Assembly (NCBI GenBank): GCA_032158125.1
Contig: JASKOT010000041.1
Span: forward strand, 86,572-150,571
Length of the DNA: 64,000 nt
DNA from: Papiliotrema nemorosa
Taxonomy: Eukaryota > Basidiomycota > Tremellomycetes > Tremellales > Rhynchogastremaceae
Reading direction: 5' to 3'
Part shown: positions 35,094 through 46,699 of the stretch, piece by piece
Layout: every line of letters starts with the position of its first letter
How positions within the stretch are numbered: the first letter of the stretch is position 1
The notes under the pieces: generated by a model
Told to the model about the DNA's origin: nothing
The model's input: the letters and a program-made list of their open reading frames with translations, nothing else
Databases searched by the model: none
Translations under genes and position numbers: made by a program

Positions 35094-36874
35094 ATGTCAC
35101 TCACTCGAGCCGCCTGTCTGCTCGCCCTGCTCTCCCTCACCGCAGCCCGACCCAACATCATCCCCCGTAACAACACCTCGACAGATCAATACGACGTGAT
35201 CATCCTAGGTGGTGGTATATCCGGTATCAGCGCTGCCCAGACCCTCATCACCCAATACAACCTCACCAACGTCCTCCTCATCGAAGCGCGAGACGAATTG
35301 GGCGGTCGAGCACATACCGAGACTCTCACGACGGCTGACGGGAGTACGGTGACTGTAGAAAAGGGATGCAACTGGATTCAAGGACCGGGTAAAGAGGTCA
35401 TCCAAGCGCTGGCGGACAAATGGGGACTGCAGACGGCTCCGCAGAACTATTCCGACATCACCTTCTACGAAGGGAAATGGAGTGAAGATCAGGACCCGTA
35501 TGCGCCAGACAGCGCCTCGCAGAGAGGAGAATGGCTTGATGATGAAGAAGTGCTGGCGTTCACAGAGGGATACGACAACTTTATCGACAACGCCCCAGGG
35601 TACTCTAGTATGTCGCATAGACGGTCACATCGGCGATGCGCTGACCCACAGTGTACCGAACAAACAACAGCCTGGTCGATCTCTCGGTCCGAGTCGCTAC
35701 TTCCATCATGGATTGGATCCCGGTCGACCCCATGCAGATGCTCTACGAGTATTGGAACATCGACTACACCTTTGCTCAACCTCCCGAAGCGTCCAGTTTT
35801 GAGAATTCGTTTGGTCAAGAGGACGGGATCACCGCATCAGAGGATCAATTCGTAATTGATCAGAGGTGAGCATGGACAGTCCAGGGCTCTGTTGCTGACG
35901 ATATAGGGGATACAAGTACATCTTTGTCCAGGAAGCCAAGCAGTTTTTCGGGGAAAACCTGGATGACCCACGATTGAAACTCTCCACCACTGTTCAAACC
36001 ATCGACTATTCCTCGGACGATACCATCAAAGTGACCACGGATAAGGGAGATTTCTACGGCAAATATGTCATCTCGACGCTCAGTGTGGGAGTCATGCAGC
36101 ATCAAGACGTAAAGTGGGTTCCTCAACTGCCGGATTGGAAAAAGGAGGCCATCTTTTCGTTTGACATGGCGACGTATCAAAAGATCTTTTTAAACTTCCC
36201 AAGTCAGTTCTGGGGCGATGAGCAGGTGAGTCCTTTCTCCCAGTCGTAGATGCCTCGCTCATGACTAGTATGTCTTGCGAGGTGATCCCGACTTGCGCGG
36301 TCGGATGGGCGTTTGGCAAAACATCAATGCCCCTGGATTCTTCCCACAAAACACATCCGCCAACATCTTCATGGTCACCGCTGTAGATGTCCTTGCGAGG
36401 GAGTATGAGAACTTGTCCGATGAAGATATCCAGGCTCAAGCCATGGTGGTTCTCCGTGAGATGTACGGAAACGACATTCCCGATCCGACCGACATTCTCG
36501 TCCCCAGATGGACACACGATCCGCTCTATCGAGGTTCTTATTCCAACTGGCCCATTGGAGTCTTGGACGAGCATCACGAGAATCTACGACAGCCTGTGGG
36601 TGGAGACAGACTGTGGTTTTCCGGCGAGGCAATCAGTGAGGCGGCATATGGGTATGTCCAGGGTGCATGGCTGGAGGGACAGAACACGGCGACGACCATC
36701 GGGGAATGTCTGGTCAATGGCAACTGCACCACCGTCGAGGTGTATGTAGCCCTGACAACCTGTGCACAGGTGGAGAGCGAAGAAGCAAAGATCATGAAGA
36801 GAGGCATGAGGCAGAGCAAGAGGGGAAACAAGCAGGCGAGGCGGCACGGACGACCAGGGGGTATCAGAGGGTAG
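35094..36874 (+). CDS. Secreted FAD-dependent polyamine oxidase
   Basis: Flavin amine oxidase that would oxidise spermine/spermidine with release of H2O2 outside the cell or in the vacuole. The N-terminus is a signal peptide (MSLTRAACLLALLSLTAA), then the dinucleotide motif VIILGGGISGISAAQTL, EARDELGGRAHTETL and KGCNWIQGPG. Later blocks are DQRGYKYIFVQEAKQFFG, YVISTLSVGVMQH, GSYSNWPIG and LWFSGEAISEAAYGYVQGAW, the last being the C-terminal FAD-binding block. N-glycosylation sequons are frequent. Four exons; frame is preserved across introns at about 35608, 35867 and 36222. The C-terminus is strongly basic (RGMRQSKRGNKQARRHGR), unusual for a secreted enzyme and possibly a wall-binding or retention tail. 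An alcohol dehydrogenase follows in tandem 0.43 kb away. Confidence 0.88.
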
Positions 36875-37300
36875 ATGTAGCCCCGTTGTGAGGTCAAGCG
36901 GTGATGCATATAATGTTATTGGGCAAGCAAAACCCATGAAGATAGCAAGCAAGCATCGACTTTGAGACGTCGAGACCGCCAAAGTCGCCAAAAGCGCCAA
37001 CATCAGCGTGACTCCACGACATCGTCACAATCTTCAACCAACCACCCACAACGAACATCATGTCTCGCAAGCCGACGGTCTGCACTCGCTTGTGAGTAGG
37101 TGGAGGTGGAGTAGTGGAGGTGGACAGCTTCTGAAGCAGCATAGGGAGACGTCACTGCCGCTCCGCAGAAACCGGCGACTGACTTTTTCCACCTCCACCC
37201 ACGAAGATGCAACAAGATAAGAGCTCGATCGTGCATCGTACCCCTCGATACACAAGAATCACATACCTCTGACCGTCCCATCGTACATTCACTCATCACC
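36875..37300. other. Intergenic region
   Basis: A 0.43-kb stretch between tandem oxidase and dehydrogenase genes; promoter of the latter. No further feature seen. Confidence 0.45.
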
Positions 37301-38574
37301 ATGTCATCTGAAACGCAAAACAAGTTTGAAGGATGGGGAGCTTTCGCTGCGGATTCCGTCCAAGGCAACTTCAAGTGGTTTGATTATGAGCCGAAAGAAT
37401 GGGCAGAGGACGATGTTGAGAGTGGGTCACCATGGATCGGCAGAGCTCAAGCTGACGACATTAGTCAAGATTCAATATTGCGGCATGTGCGGCTCAGATC
37501 ATCACTGCGCATCGGGAGGATGGGGGGATATGACCAAGATGTACCCCCAAGTTGTCGGACACGAGATTGTGGGAGAGATTGTCCGAGTGGGCAAGGATGT
37601 CACCCAGTTCAAATTGGGAGATTTGGTCGGTGTCGGAGCCATGTGCGACTCGTGTCTCGAGTGCGAGTGGTGCAAGAAAGGTGAGCATCTCAGCAGCCCT
37701 CAGACTAATATCAGGCCGGGAGCAGTACTGCGTCAAGGGCGGTGCAGGCACTTATGGTGGTCTGTTTGTTCGACAAGGCCGACAAGGTGACAAGACATTC
37801 GGTGGATACGCCAACTACTGGCGAGGTCCAGCCCACTTCACCGTAGCCATCCCTGAAGGACTTGATCCCGCCGATGCCGCCCCGATGATGTGTGGAGGTG
37901 TGACCGTCTTCTCCCCCTTGAGCCAATACGGAGCAGGAACCACCGCCAAGGATGTCGGAATAGTCGGAGTGGGAGGTTTGGGTCACTTTGGTATTCTCTT
38001 TGCTTCGGCAATGGGAGCCAATGTTACTGCCATTTCTCATGGAACCTCGAAGATTGAAGATGCAAAGAAAATGGGAGCGAAGAATGTCCTCGTCAGTGGA
38101 AGCAACCCTGCCGAGGCATTCAAGGGACACGAACGGACTCTTGACCTCATCGTAGCTACCACCAGTGAGTCTGGTATACCAAGTGGTCGACGCTGAAACT
38201 TCAGGTGACCCAGACATGCCTCTTGCCGCGTACATCTCTCTCATCCGACCAGGAGGAACGTTTGTGCTGGTCGGTGCGGCTGCGGCAGAATCCATTCCTC
38301 GAGTCAGCGCGTTCACCTTTATTATGTGTACGTGTTCTATCATCCGCAGGAATCCAGCTCATGCTCAGCCAACGTGCACTTTACAGGATCGGCGGTCGGA
38401 TCGCCGACGGTCGATATCCCTAAAATGCTTCAATTCGCCAAGGACCACAAGATCAAGCCGTGGATCCACAAGCACCCTATGGACGACCTCAACAAGGTCA
38501 TGCCAGAGTTTGTCAACAAAGGTGCCAAGTACCGAAATGTCATGGTCAATGACCGTCAGGGGGGCAAGTTGTAG
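37301..38574 (+). CDS. Zinc-dependent NADP(H) alcohol dehydrogenase (ADH6/CAD type)
   Basis: Cytosolic medium-chain dehydrogenase reducing aliphatic or aromatic aldehydes. Five exons. The catalytic zinc region is seen as CGMCGSDHH and GHEIVGE; the structural zinc site is CDSCLECEWCKKGREQYC (C-x2-C-x2-C-x7-C), with an intron inside it. The Rossmann motif is VGIVGVGGLGHFGILFA. The cinnamyl-alcohol-dehydrogenase family end follows (KIKPWIHKHPMDDLNKVM, then GAKYRNVMV). The fourth intron must end at the second CAG (after GCTCAG) because the next acceptor creates a stop. About 360 residues, complete. Its neighbour upstream produces aminoaldehydes from polyamines, which could be substrates, but this is only proximity. 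Confidence 0.9.
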
Positions 38575-38753
38575 AGCGGCGATTCGTCGAGTGCGAGTAC
38601 AGTAAGCAACAGTCACAACACCAGTCACAGCATGCATAGATGAAGTTTTCAAGCATTGGAATCGTATTAAGCGTGCTACTGATCCCACCCCGCACCTAGG
38701 TACTACCGCTGCAGCCCGCCCACAGTGAAGCAGAGATACAACTGCTGATCAGC

Positions 38754-40636
38754 CTAACACACGTTAGATGACTTTTCTAAGCTCACCACCCAAGAAGTCA
38801 GGATCATCAAGACGAACTGCCCTCCAAAGATGCACAACGTGAGACGATTCACTCGCCATCCTGGTAGCTCTATCCCACGATCTTGACAATCTTTGAGCAG
38901 CTCAAGACGGTCCTTTTCGTTCTTGCGCAGAGTGTGACCAAGAAGCCGGCCATCGAGGAAATCGAGAATCGGACCCATGCAAAATTGGAAAGCTTTCACA
39001 GCGATGAGAAAGTAAATGACCCGATCGTACACCTTCCCAGGGGTGTGGTCTTGCTGCTTGGTCAGCGTTAGGTACGGCAATACGGGCCGGCGATGTACTA
39101 TAGATCCAGTGGCAATCTCCATGATGATGTTATTGCACGCAATCTGCTATCAGTACCGACTCGGAGATGGCTAGTTTGAGAGTAATTACGAAGGAGGAGA
39201 AGACGCCGTAGGCTGTTCCGATCAGGTCGTGATCCGTCACCACTAAGGGTATACTACCTATCCAAGGTAATATGTTGAATGACAGCGCAAAACTGCTCAG
39301 GACGATGGGTCCGATGGGATTGACCTTTGTCAAACCGATAAGCGCAAAGACGACCATGTAACAAGCGGCGCCCAGCGAGACAAAGGGCATACGCCAGCCT
39401 ATTCGATCGAAGAACATGCCTAGTAGTGGGTTCAGGACGATTGTCACGACAGATTGGAGGGAAGAGTTGTAACCTGCCGCCAAGGTGGACGTTCCTCGCG
39501 TACGCTCTTGTATATCGGCTAGGTTGGCGGCGTAGACCGTCCGAGCAGAGTTCTGGAAGAGATGCGTTCCAGCCAAGATCCAGAAGAAGCAGGGACTGTT
39601 CTTATCAGCGCGGACGATGCGAAATATTTACAGGCGCATGACATGGCGTATACCAAAAAGCATACTGGAAAACTTGAAATCCTTCCTCACATGTGCTCCG
39701 TTGTCTGGCGCATATGCCTTGCCAATGGCCTTTTCAAACGCCAAGTATCCAATGACAATCAGGAGAGACGCCATACAGACGAAAGACGGAATCCACAGCG
39801 CCCAGCCATACCAGCCGTTCACCCGTGACATGGGGACCGCGGCAAGACGACCGATCATATATGTGCACGCGTTCCAAGCAAGGTCGATTGCAATCACCAT
39901 GCCGAGGTTGGACCCGGCGAACCAGTGAGCGTAGAATTTGTTCTGCACAGTCTCGATCACTACGGGTCAGCCTTAGTCCATGTATCACTCACCGATGCTA
40001 CCAAAACCCAACATCACCCGACCACCGATCATCAAGCTGACATTTCCGGTGTTTGCAGACTGGTCACATTAGCGCTACGCAAATCATGTAAAAGCCCCTT
40101 ACGCTGGCGGTGATCACAGATCCGATCACTGTAAAGCTCGCTGCTACGAGAGCTGCACTTGGGATAAGCCATGCACCTTAGACCCCAACTCACTATACAC
40201 CTCCGACATAGTCCATTGCTATACCCCCGACCAGAGGTAATACAGTATTGACCACATTGGACGCCGTAGACACTGTACTAAACTGGGTGTCTAGGTGGTC
40301 AGCGCATTCTCGGCAGATTTGCAACTCACTGTTGATGTTGAGTTCCCGGCGAAGGGTACTTTTGAGCGGACCTATGGTCGACTCGGCAAAAGCGGCACCA
40401 GTGGAGAAGAAGAGCACGAATGAGAAGGCAAGTAGACGCATGCGCAGGGGAATTTGCCCCGGAGACACAGGTTGGTCGTTGCCGTGTGCCGACTTCTCAT
40501 CCGACATCGTGTCGACTGCTGTGGGTTTGTGGTCGGGGTCATCCACGATACGACTTCCGATGGTCGTTGGTGTGAAGTCATCTTCTGGTCTGCTCTTCGT
40601 AAGGTGGGCAACAACCAGCTGCGGATCAGAAGCCAT
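38754..40636 (-). CDS. MFS transporter, MFSD1-like
   Basis: Twelve-helix major facilitator of the family containing lysosomal MFSD1 dipeptide carriers; a vacuolar location is plausible. An N-terminal hydrophilic tail of about 65 residues is followed by LAFSFVLFFSTGAAFAESTI, the paired-helix segment TASNVVNTVLPLVGGIAMDY, NKFYAHWFAGSNLGMVIAID, YGWALWIPSFVC and ILPWIGSIPLVVTDHDLIGT, in the order expected for this group. At least eight exons; introns in 40.0-40.2 kb are the least certain. The C-terminal tail after the last helix is short and may end at 38754 or be extended by a very short intron near 38790. The gene is convergent with the alcohol dehydrogenase (178 bp between stops). Confidence 0.75.
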
Positions 40637-41563
40637 TTTGTTAAACCGCGAGGGAGCAGACGCGGATGATTCTGCTTTATACTCATGGCTGCTACTCGCA
40701 AGAATTTTGCAGGAAAGTTAAGCGTACTCTACGTCTTGAAATCGGCCGAATTGCAGAGCTTTTCATACTAATCTGATAAATGCAAGTGAATGCCAAGCAA
40801 ACGCCAATGAGATCTACAATACTCGTACTCGTCCTCGTGCATGCAGATCTGGTGCAGCTTTACGAGATCCCCTCGCCCCAAGCGACAAACCCGGTTGATT
40901 CGCACGGCCGAAGACCATGAGTCATATGACTTGTCATCGGCCCTCCGACTGGAAGGTGTTCTGCGAGATCACGAATGAGCGGCCAGGCAGCAGCTCGGGA
41001 TGCATCCGCTCATGCCATTTATCAAAATCCGACTGTGATTCGCTGATTCATCCACTCTTGCCTATTCCTCAGGGCCTCGGCAACCCACCTTCCTAGCTCA
41101 ACACGGCCAGTCGAATATCTTCACCGGTGCGACGAGATTCTGCACCTTTCGTGTCTCTAGACTTATCGGGTCGAATTATCAAGACGTCCGACAGGAGGTT
41201 TCTGGATACAACGTCAAGGGATGCAGGAAGGAGGATTTCCGGTAAGGGTGGATCGAAGCTTTCGTTCGGCAAATGGCTATAGGTTAGGACTCCGGGTCAG
41301 AAATATACAGTCTCGGTATCGTCATGTCTGCCTTGCTTGGGGTAGTCAAGTACTCGAGCAATGTAGCCTAGTAATTGACAACAATATACATTCTCCGAAG
41401 TGGTGTTCTCGGTGTATCTTCTTAAATAGTCTCTCGCCTGGCACCCTAGGTAATCGTATCTCCATGCCTATGATTACCGGAAACCTGAGCTCCTTGTTTC
41501 TCGGCTGAGCATCAACTCACTCCACTGTAATCATGCATTCAAAGTGTCACATTCTCTTTGAGG
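40637..41563. other. Intergenic region
   Basis: About 0.93 kb upstream of the MFSD1-like gene and downstream of the lactonase. One 95-codon open frame at 41221-41508 has no recognisable features. Nothing else supported. Confidence 0.45.
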
Positions 41564-42822
41564 TCATGGATTATTCCACTGGAACCTCTCCCGCTCTACT
41601 CCTGTGAAATCTAACCCTTGAACGCGGTATAGCTTTCCACTTTCAGTTCTCTCTGGAGGGGCTGGATCTCCCTGATCGCAAGCAGCGGTAGTAATATACA
41701 AATCTCTCAGATCTGGACCTACCACCGGTCAGTGCATCTCTTCTATCGCTGTTCCTCACCGCCAAAGATGCAGCAGGTCACGTTCCAAGAATTCTCGAGG
41801 TGTATCTCTACGTCGACTTGCCCGGTTTCAGGATGCAATCTCACTACTTTGCCGGCACTCCAACGGGCAGACCAGACCCCACCTTGATCGTCAACGCATA
41901 AGCCGTCAGGGTATCCATATTCATCGCCAAGACGGGCGAAAACCTTTTCATCCGTCATAGATCCTGTTGACTGGTATGAATCAGAAAGGTCAAGACAGAA
42001 AGAATTGTCTTGTGGCTCACCGCTTCGTAAGACAAAGTCGAAATGGTTCTTCTATGACTATCGGTGAACAACCTGCTCTGTCAGTGTGTGCATTGCTGCA
42101 GGATATTCGACCGACATCCTAGTGCCATTGTCGGTCCAAGCCATGCCATTGGTGACCGTGATCTGGTTGCGTACGACGGGAATCACCCATTCGCTCGATT
42201 CAGGATCCTTGCGTAGGGAGTACAGTCGTGAAGGACTCGAACCGACGTTGAACGTCATGCTTCCAACAAGGAAACGTCCTTGAGGATCGGCGGCTCCCTC
42301 GTTCAATCTTGCTTCACCATTTTTCAAAGTGATCTTCTCCGTTGTTAGCACCTCATACTCTGCGAGAGGGATATCCCCAATTCGCAGGCTACAAGCTCTG
42401 CCGGCAGGCTGCTCCGGGACCGGTAGATTACCGGATGGGATACAAATGATGGAGTCTTCCAGGGCTGCAATGACCTGCAGGTGAGATGGAGGCATCGTTC
42501 ATGACATGTAACTCACATCGGGGCTATCCTTGCCCAGAGCGAAAGCCGTGATTTTCTTGTCGAAACGAGTGACTCCAAACAGGCTGGTGGCTGGCTCAAA
42601 AACGAAAAAGAGGCCTCTGTCTATATCGATGAAATAGAGCCGGGAGGAAGTCGAATCCTGAAACTTCAGTAGAACTCCCTTTGGTAGTCAAGAGCCTCTC
42701 CTTACCCAAACACAGCCTAATGGAGTCAGCGGCGGGATGTAGGAACACTCACCTTCGCCGAGTTGCAACTCGAGATCTAAGATTGGCTGCTTCACCACAA
42801 TCACCTTAGGTGTGGTTGACAT
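41564..42822 (-). CDS. SMP-30/gluconolactonase family lactonase
   Basis: Beta-propeller lactonase, opening sugar lactones to acids with a divalent metal. Splicing gives about 305 residues: LQLGEGCVWDSTSSRLYFID (metal-binding Glu of the E-G motif), RLNEGAADPQGRFLVGSM (the R-x-N-x-x...D-P-x-G-R-F active-site block), VTNGMAWTDNGTRMLFTDS (metal-binding Asn), GYPDGLCVDDQGGVWSARW (metal-binding Asp), then CCIFGG and DLRDLYITTA. It is intact only if an 11-nt exon at 42706-42716 is included between two introns, and if an intron with a GTCGGT donor interrupts TRM|LF. A second ATG lies 9 nt upstream (42831); 42822 has the better context. It is head-to-head with an aldo-keto reductase 215 bp away, suggesting co-regulation. 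Confidence 0.87.
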
Positions 42823-43036
42823 CTTGTGCATCAGCCTGAAATGCATGCATTATCTGGACGCTGGATATGTATGCTACCTAACATAGTGTGGGTGGTATCG
42901 GCAGGTCGGATATAGGCAGTGTCTTCAGTATCGGACTTACGTTCGCAGGACGGATTTAACAAGTCTCAGCACCGGGGATACTAGGGTCGTGACCTATAAG
43001 TCGACGAGTGACAAGAACTTATCATACGCACGGAAC

Positions 43037-44152
43037 ATGTCCTCTTCTACTCTGCCGACTGACTTCACACTCAACACTGGCGCGAAGATCCCGGCAGTGG
43101 GACTCGGTCAGTAAAAGGATACGTTCATCACGACTAGACACTGATGCCTACAGGCACATGGAAATCGGAGCCGGGGCAGGTTAAATCTGCCGTAGCATTC
43201 GCCCTGAAGAATGGGTACAAGCATATCGATGCGGCCTTGATTTACGGAAACGAGAATGAAGTCGGTCAAGGGATCAAAGACAGCGGAGTAGATCGAAAGG
43301 ATGTCTTCATCACGAGCAAGCTTTGGAATACGGATCATCCCAACGTAGCACAGGGTCTCCAAAAGACCCTGGACGCGTTGGGTACCGACTATCTGGATCT
43401 ATACGTAAGATGCACCTCTAGAAACTCGGCTGAATAGTAGCTTGTACACTGGCCCGTCCGGCTGGTCCCAGTCGGTATCACCCCACATCTTAAAACCGTA
43501 CCAAATTAACGAATAGAACGAGACCAGTCCATTACTGCCCGTGAACCCTGACGGAACCCGTTCGGTGGACAGGTCGTGGGACCAAGCCGACACTTGGCGA
43601 CAGATGGAAGAGGTGTACAAGTCGGGCAGAGTGAAAGCGATTGGTTTGGCCAACTGGTCTATACCGTATCTCAAACAGCTCGAAAAGAGTTGGAACGTGG
43701 TACCTGCCGTCAACCAAGTGGAACTGCATCCATTTTTGCCCCAACACGAGCTTTCAAGATATTGCAAGGACAGGGGTATCCTGCTGGAAGCTTACTCGCC
43801 TCTAGGTTCTACTGGTAGGTGCTAGCTCAACAGTCAGACACGGTGCCCGGGTATAGACGCTGATCTCGCAGGTGCCCCTCTTATGGCTGACGACGAGATA
43901 CGGAAGATGGCCAACGACCACAACGTCTCTGCTGCTACCATACTGGTCAGCTACCACGTCAACAAGGGAAACGTGGTGCTCCCAAAATCCGTGAGCGAGA
44001 AGCGTATCATGGACAACCTTCAGGTGATCCCCTTGTCGGATTCTGATCTGGAAACTCTCGATGAAATAGCATCAAAAGGGAAAGCGCAAAGGATCAACAC
44101 CCCCCTCTGGGGATGGGATCTGGGATTCGATGACTGGTATGGTCCGAAATAG
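43037..44152 (+). CDS. Aldo-keto reductase
   Basis: NADP(H)-dependent reductase of sugars or aldehydes. Five exons, about 315 residues. N-terminal strand [17 protein letters not shown], then [20 protein letters not shown] carrying the catalytic Asp and Tyr, [10 protein letters not shown] with the Lys-proton-relay region, [16 protein letters not shown] with the catalytic His, [21 protein letters not shown] and [12 protein letters not shown] (the NADP-binding P-K-S). Introns interrupt after GLG, LDLY, RLVP (GTCGGT donor) and STG; all keep the family motif order. The C-terminal tail includes [20 protein letters not shown] lies 43 bp before the ATG. It resembles glycerol dehydrogenase/GCY1-type enzymes. 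Divergent pairing with the lactonase argues for a shared sugar pathway. Confidence 0.9.
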
Positions 44153-44466
44153 ATGTGATAGGCATGTGCATATGCATTTCGATTGCGAAAGCGAGATCCC
44201 ACGAGACCATCGGCAGTGTCAGCAGTACAGAACACCGGTTGAGACATGACATCGCAGAGCTTGAGAGCTGATTGAGGCGCTCGAGGCTATACTGTACCAA
44301 CAGCTCGTTTTACTCCTCATAGCTGGCACAAGCGCAACGATGTGGAAGAGCTTCGAATGACTCGGCGGCGATGCAGGCTGAATTAGCCCTCATCACATCA
44401 AGCATCATTGCAGTCATAAGAACCATGTTGCATGCCACAAGCTACTGTACATCACCAATACGAAAT
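44153..44466. other. Intergenic region between convergent genes
   Basis: A 0.31-kb stretch between the stop codons of the reductase and the monooxygenase. Nothing supported. Confidence 0.5.
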
Positions 44467-46467
44467 CTAAGCTTTATAGGGGGCGGGAGAAACACCTTCC
44501 AACAACGCCTTGAGTCGGAGAGCCAAGCGTTTGGAGTGGAATCGAGTATAGGGCAGGTAACCGACAAAGATCCACAAGTTGGGGCATCCCGATTCTTTAT
44601 AAGCGGACCTGAACTCGCCTTCCTCATCGACCCCCCAGATGGGACCGCATTGACTGGCAATGTCTTCGCCCAAAGTCGCCCGCACCGAGTCGATAGTATT
44701 GGAGAAACCCGTCGCAAAGACAATCAGATCAAATTCCCTTTCACGACCACCAGAAAGGATGACTCTGTCTTTTGTAAATTCTTCGACGAAACCTTGCTCG
44801 ACCTTGATATTGCCGTTGATGATCTGTTCGCACGCTCCGGCATCAAAGTAGAATCCACCATTCCTCGTTTGACCCAATGTCGCATTTCCGGTGTTTCGCT
44901 GACCTCTCCACGTCTTGAGGCCCTTTGCGTGAAGGCCGTCGAGTAATTCTCGATCCAGATCTTCCAGTACCTTTGCATTCCGTCGACCTAGCTCCTCTGA
45001 TGGCCCGTTTGGCATCGAGAACCACAATCGATCGATCGCTTCTATGTCTGGTCTGACTCCATTCTTGGGCTCGTAAGAGCCGATGACCCGGGGCACCGAA
45101 TGCGTTAGGGACATGATATAGGTCGGCGACCTCTGCAAGAGCGTAACATCGATTCCACGTCGCGCGCAATCATATGCCGTGTCGAAACCAGAGGATGACG
45201 TCCCAACAACGAGCACTTTTTTCCCGACAAAGTTTTTAGAGCTGTCATGGGCGGTCGAGTGCCGGATGACACCGCCTTTGAAGAGATCCATGCCAGGAAC
45301 GACGGGTGTGGTGGGGACGCCGCACAGTGAGGTAGCCATCACGACATGTTTGGGGTGCAGTGTTCGTACATTTCCATCCTTGTTGATGATGACAGTCCAG
45401 GCCTTGTCTTTGTCTTGAGCAGCTGAGACCACGCTAGAGGAAGTCCAGACAGGCAGGTCTAGAGCCGAAGCATACCATTCCATGAAGAGACCCAACTTTT
45501 GAGCAGGAGTGTATGTCGGCCAATGTTCGGGGAAGGGAAAGTATGGGAAGTGATCGGCCCAATGAGGGAAATGAAGGGAGAGGTACTCGTATCGTCCCCG
45601 CCAGACCTGGCCTACGACTGGTGCGCGCTCGATGAGGAGTGTGGTTACGTTCAATGCCTTGAGTCGAGCTGCCAGTGCGAGGCCGCTGCGATGTCAGTTC
45701 AAGATCATTGCCTCTGTTCTGCGACCCACTTTTGACCGGCACCGATGACCAGAACATCCGGCTTGATCTCGTCGTCATCTTTGCGTCTCTGAGCTTCCCA
45801 GCTGATGGGTCCCGTCATATGCCCGTCCGCAGGCTCTCTTTCGGGAAATCGGTGTAAACCATCAATGACGGTGTGCAGCGTCCAGATCCGCCAGCCATCG
45901 TTGGTCAGCACGGCATTCACGACGGCGTGTGCCTTGGCTAATTCGGTGTCAAATGCAAGGGCGAATTGCAGGTAGACCAAGTCGGGGTATGGTCGATGGA
46001 TGCAAGGGGCAGGGTCGAGCAGGCGGACATTTCTGACCTTGGCGACGGGGATCAAATCAGATGCTGCCCTAGAGATGTTGTCTCGCCAGTTGAACGTCCG
46101 ATAATCCCACGAGAAGGCCAGCTTGTCACGCCAGACTCCTTATAATATCAGCATACCGTGGACTGAGAAACTCACCATAATCGAGGAATAGATCGGTAAA
46201 ACCCAACGCGTCTCCGCTGCTCCACAAAGAGCTCAAAGCACCGCGCAAGGTCATCGCGACAGCAAATGCATCCACGTTTGGCGGTACGTCTCGACTGAGA
46301 AGCGTAGTGGTCGGAAGCTCGTGATTGTACTTGAAGTCGTACATGTAGTCATCGGACACCGGACCCCTTGGAACAGCTTCCACCTCGACATGGTTGTCGA
46401 CGAGTTTGGCCTTGAGGTCGGCGATGTGGTCTACATCATGAGCCGCTTGGAGAGATATCGGAGCCAT
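44467..46467 (-). CDS. Flavin-containing monooxygenase with N-terminal SnoaL/NTF2-like domain
   Basis: FAD/NADPH enzyme of about 620 residues. Residues 1-180 form an NTF2/SnoaL-like extension seen in fungal members (WRDKLAFSWDYRTFNW region). The FAD motif is VLVIGAGQNGLALAARL, spliced through an intron in GQ|N. Next come ERAPVVGQVWRGRYEYLSLH, VMATSLCGVPTTPVVPG, and FKGGVIRHS at the place of the F-x-G-x-x-x-H fingerprint, with His shifted by one. The NADPH motif is VLVVGTSSSGFDTA (second Gly replaced). ATG region FDLIVFATGFSN is the second FMO hallmark. Three exons. It could hydroxylate N/S or act as a Baeyer-Villiger-type oxygenase; sequence does not decide. Convergent with the reductase and divergent from the regulator at 46.7 kb. 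Confidence 0.85.
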
Positions 46468-46699
46468 GGTGATCGCGAGGGTACTGAGAGATTGAACTAT
46501 TCTGAGCGAGCTGTAGCATTGCTGTTCGATGTGATATATGTAGTGATTGAACCGTCGCCGAGAACGACAACAACCAGGAAGGCTTAGCTCCGTTCGACTA
46601 AATCCGAGGCGCTGGGTGTAACCCCGTTAACCCCGACTCTGGTTCTTCATTCACCTAATCTCCATTCTCTTTCATCCTTGCCGCAACCCGATAATCAGA

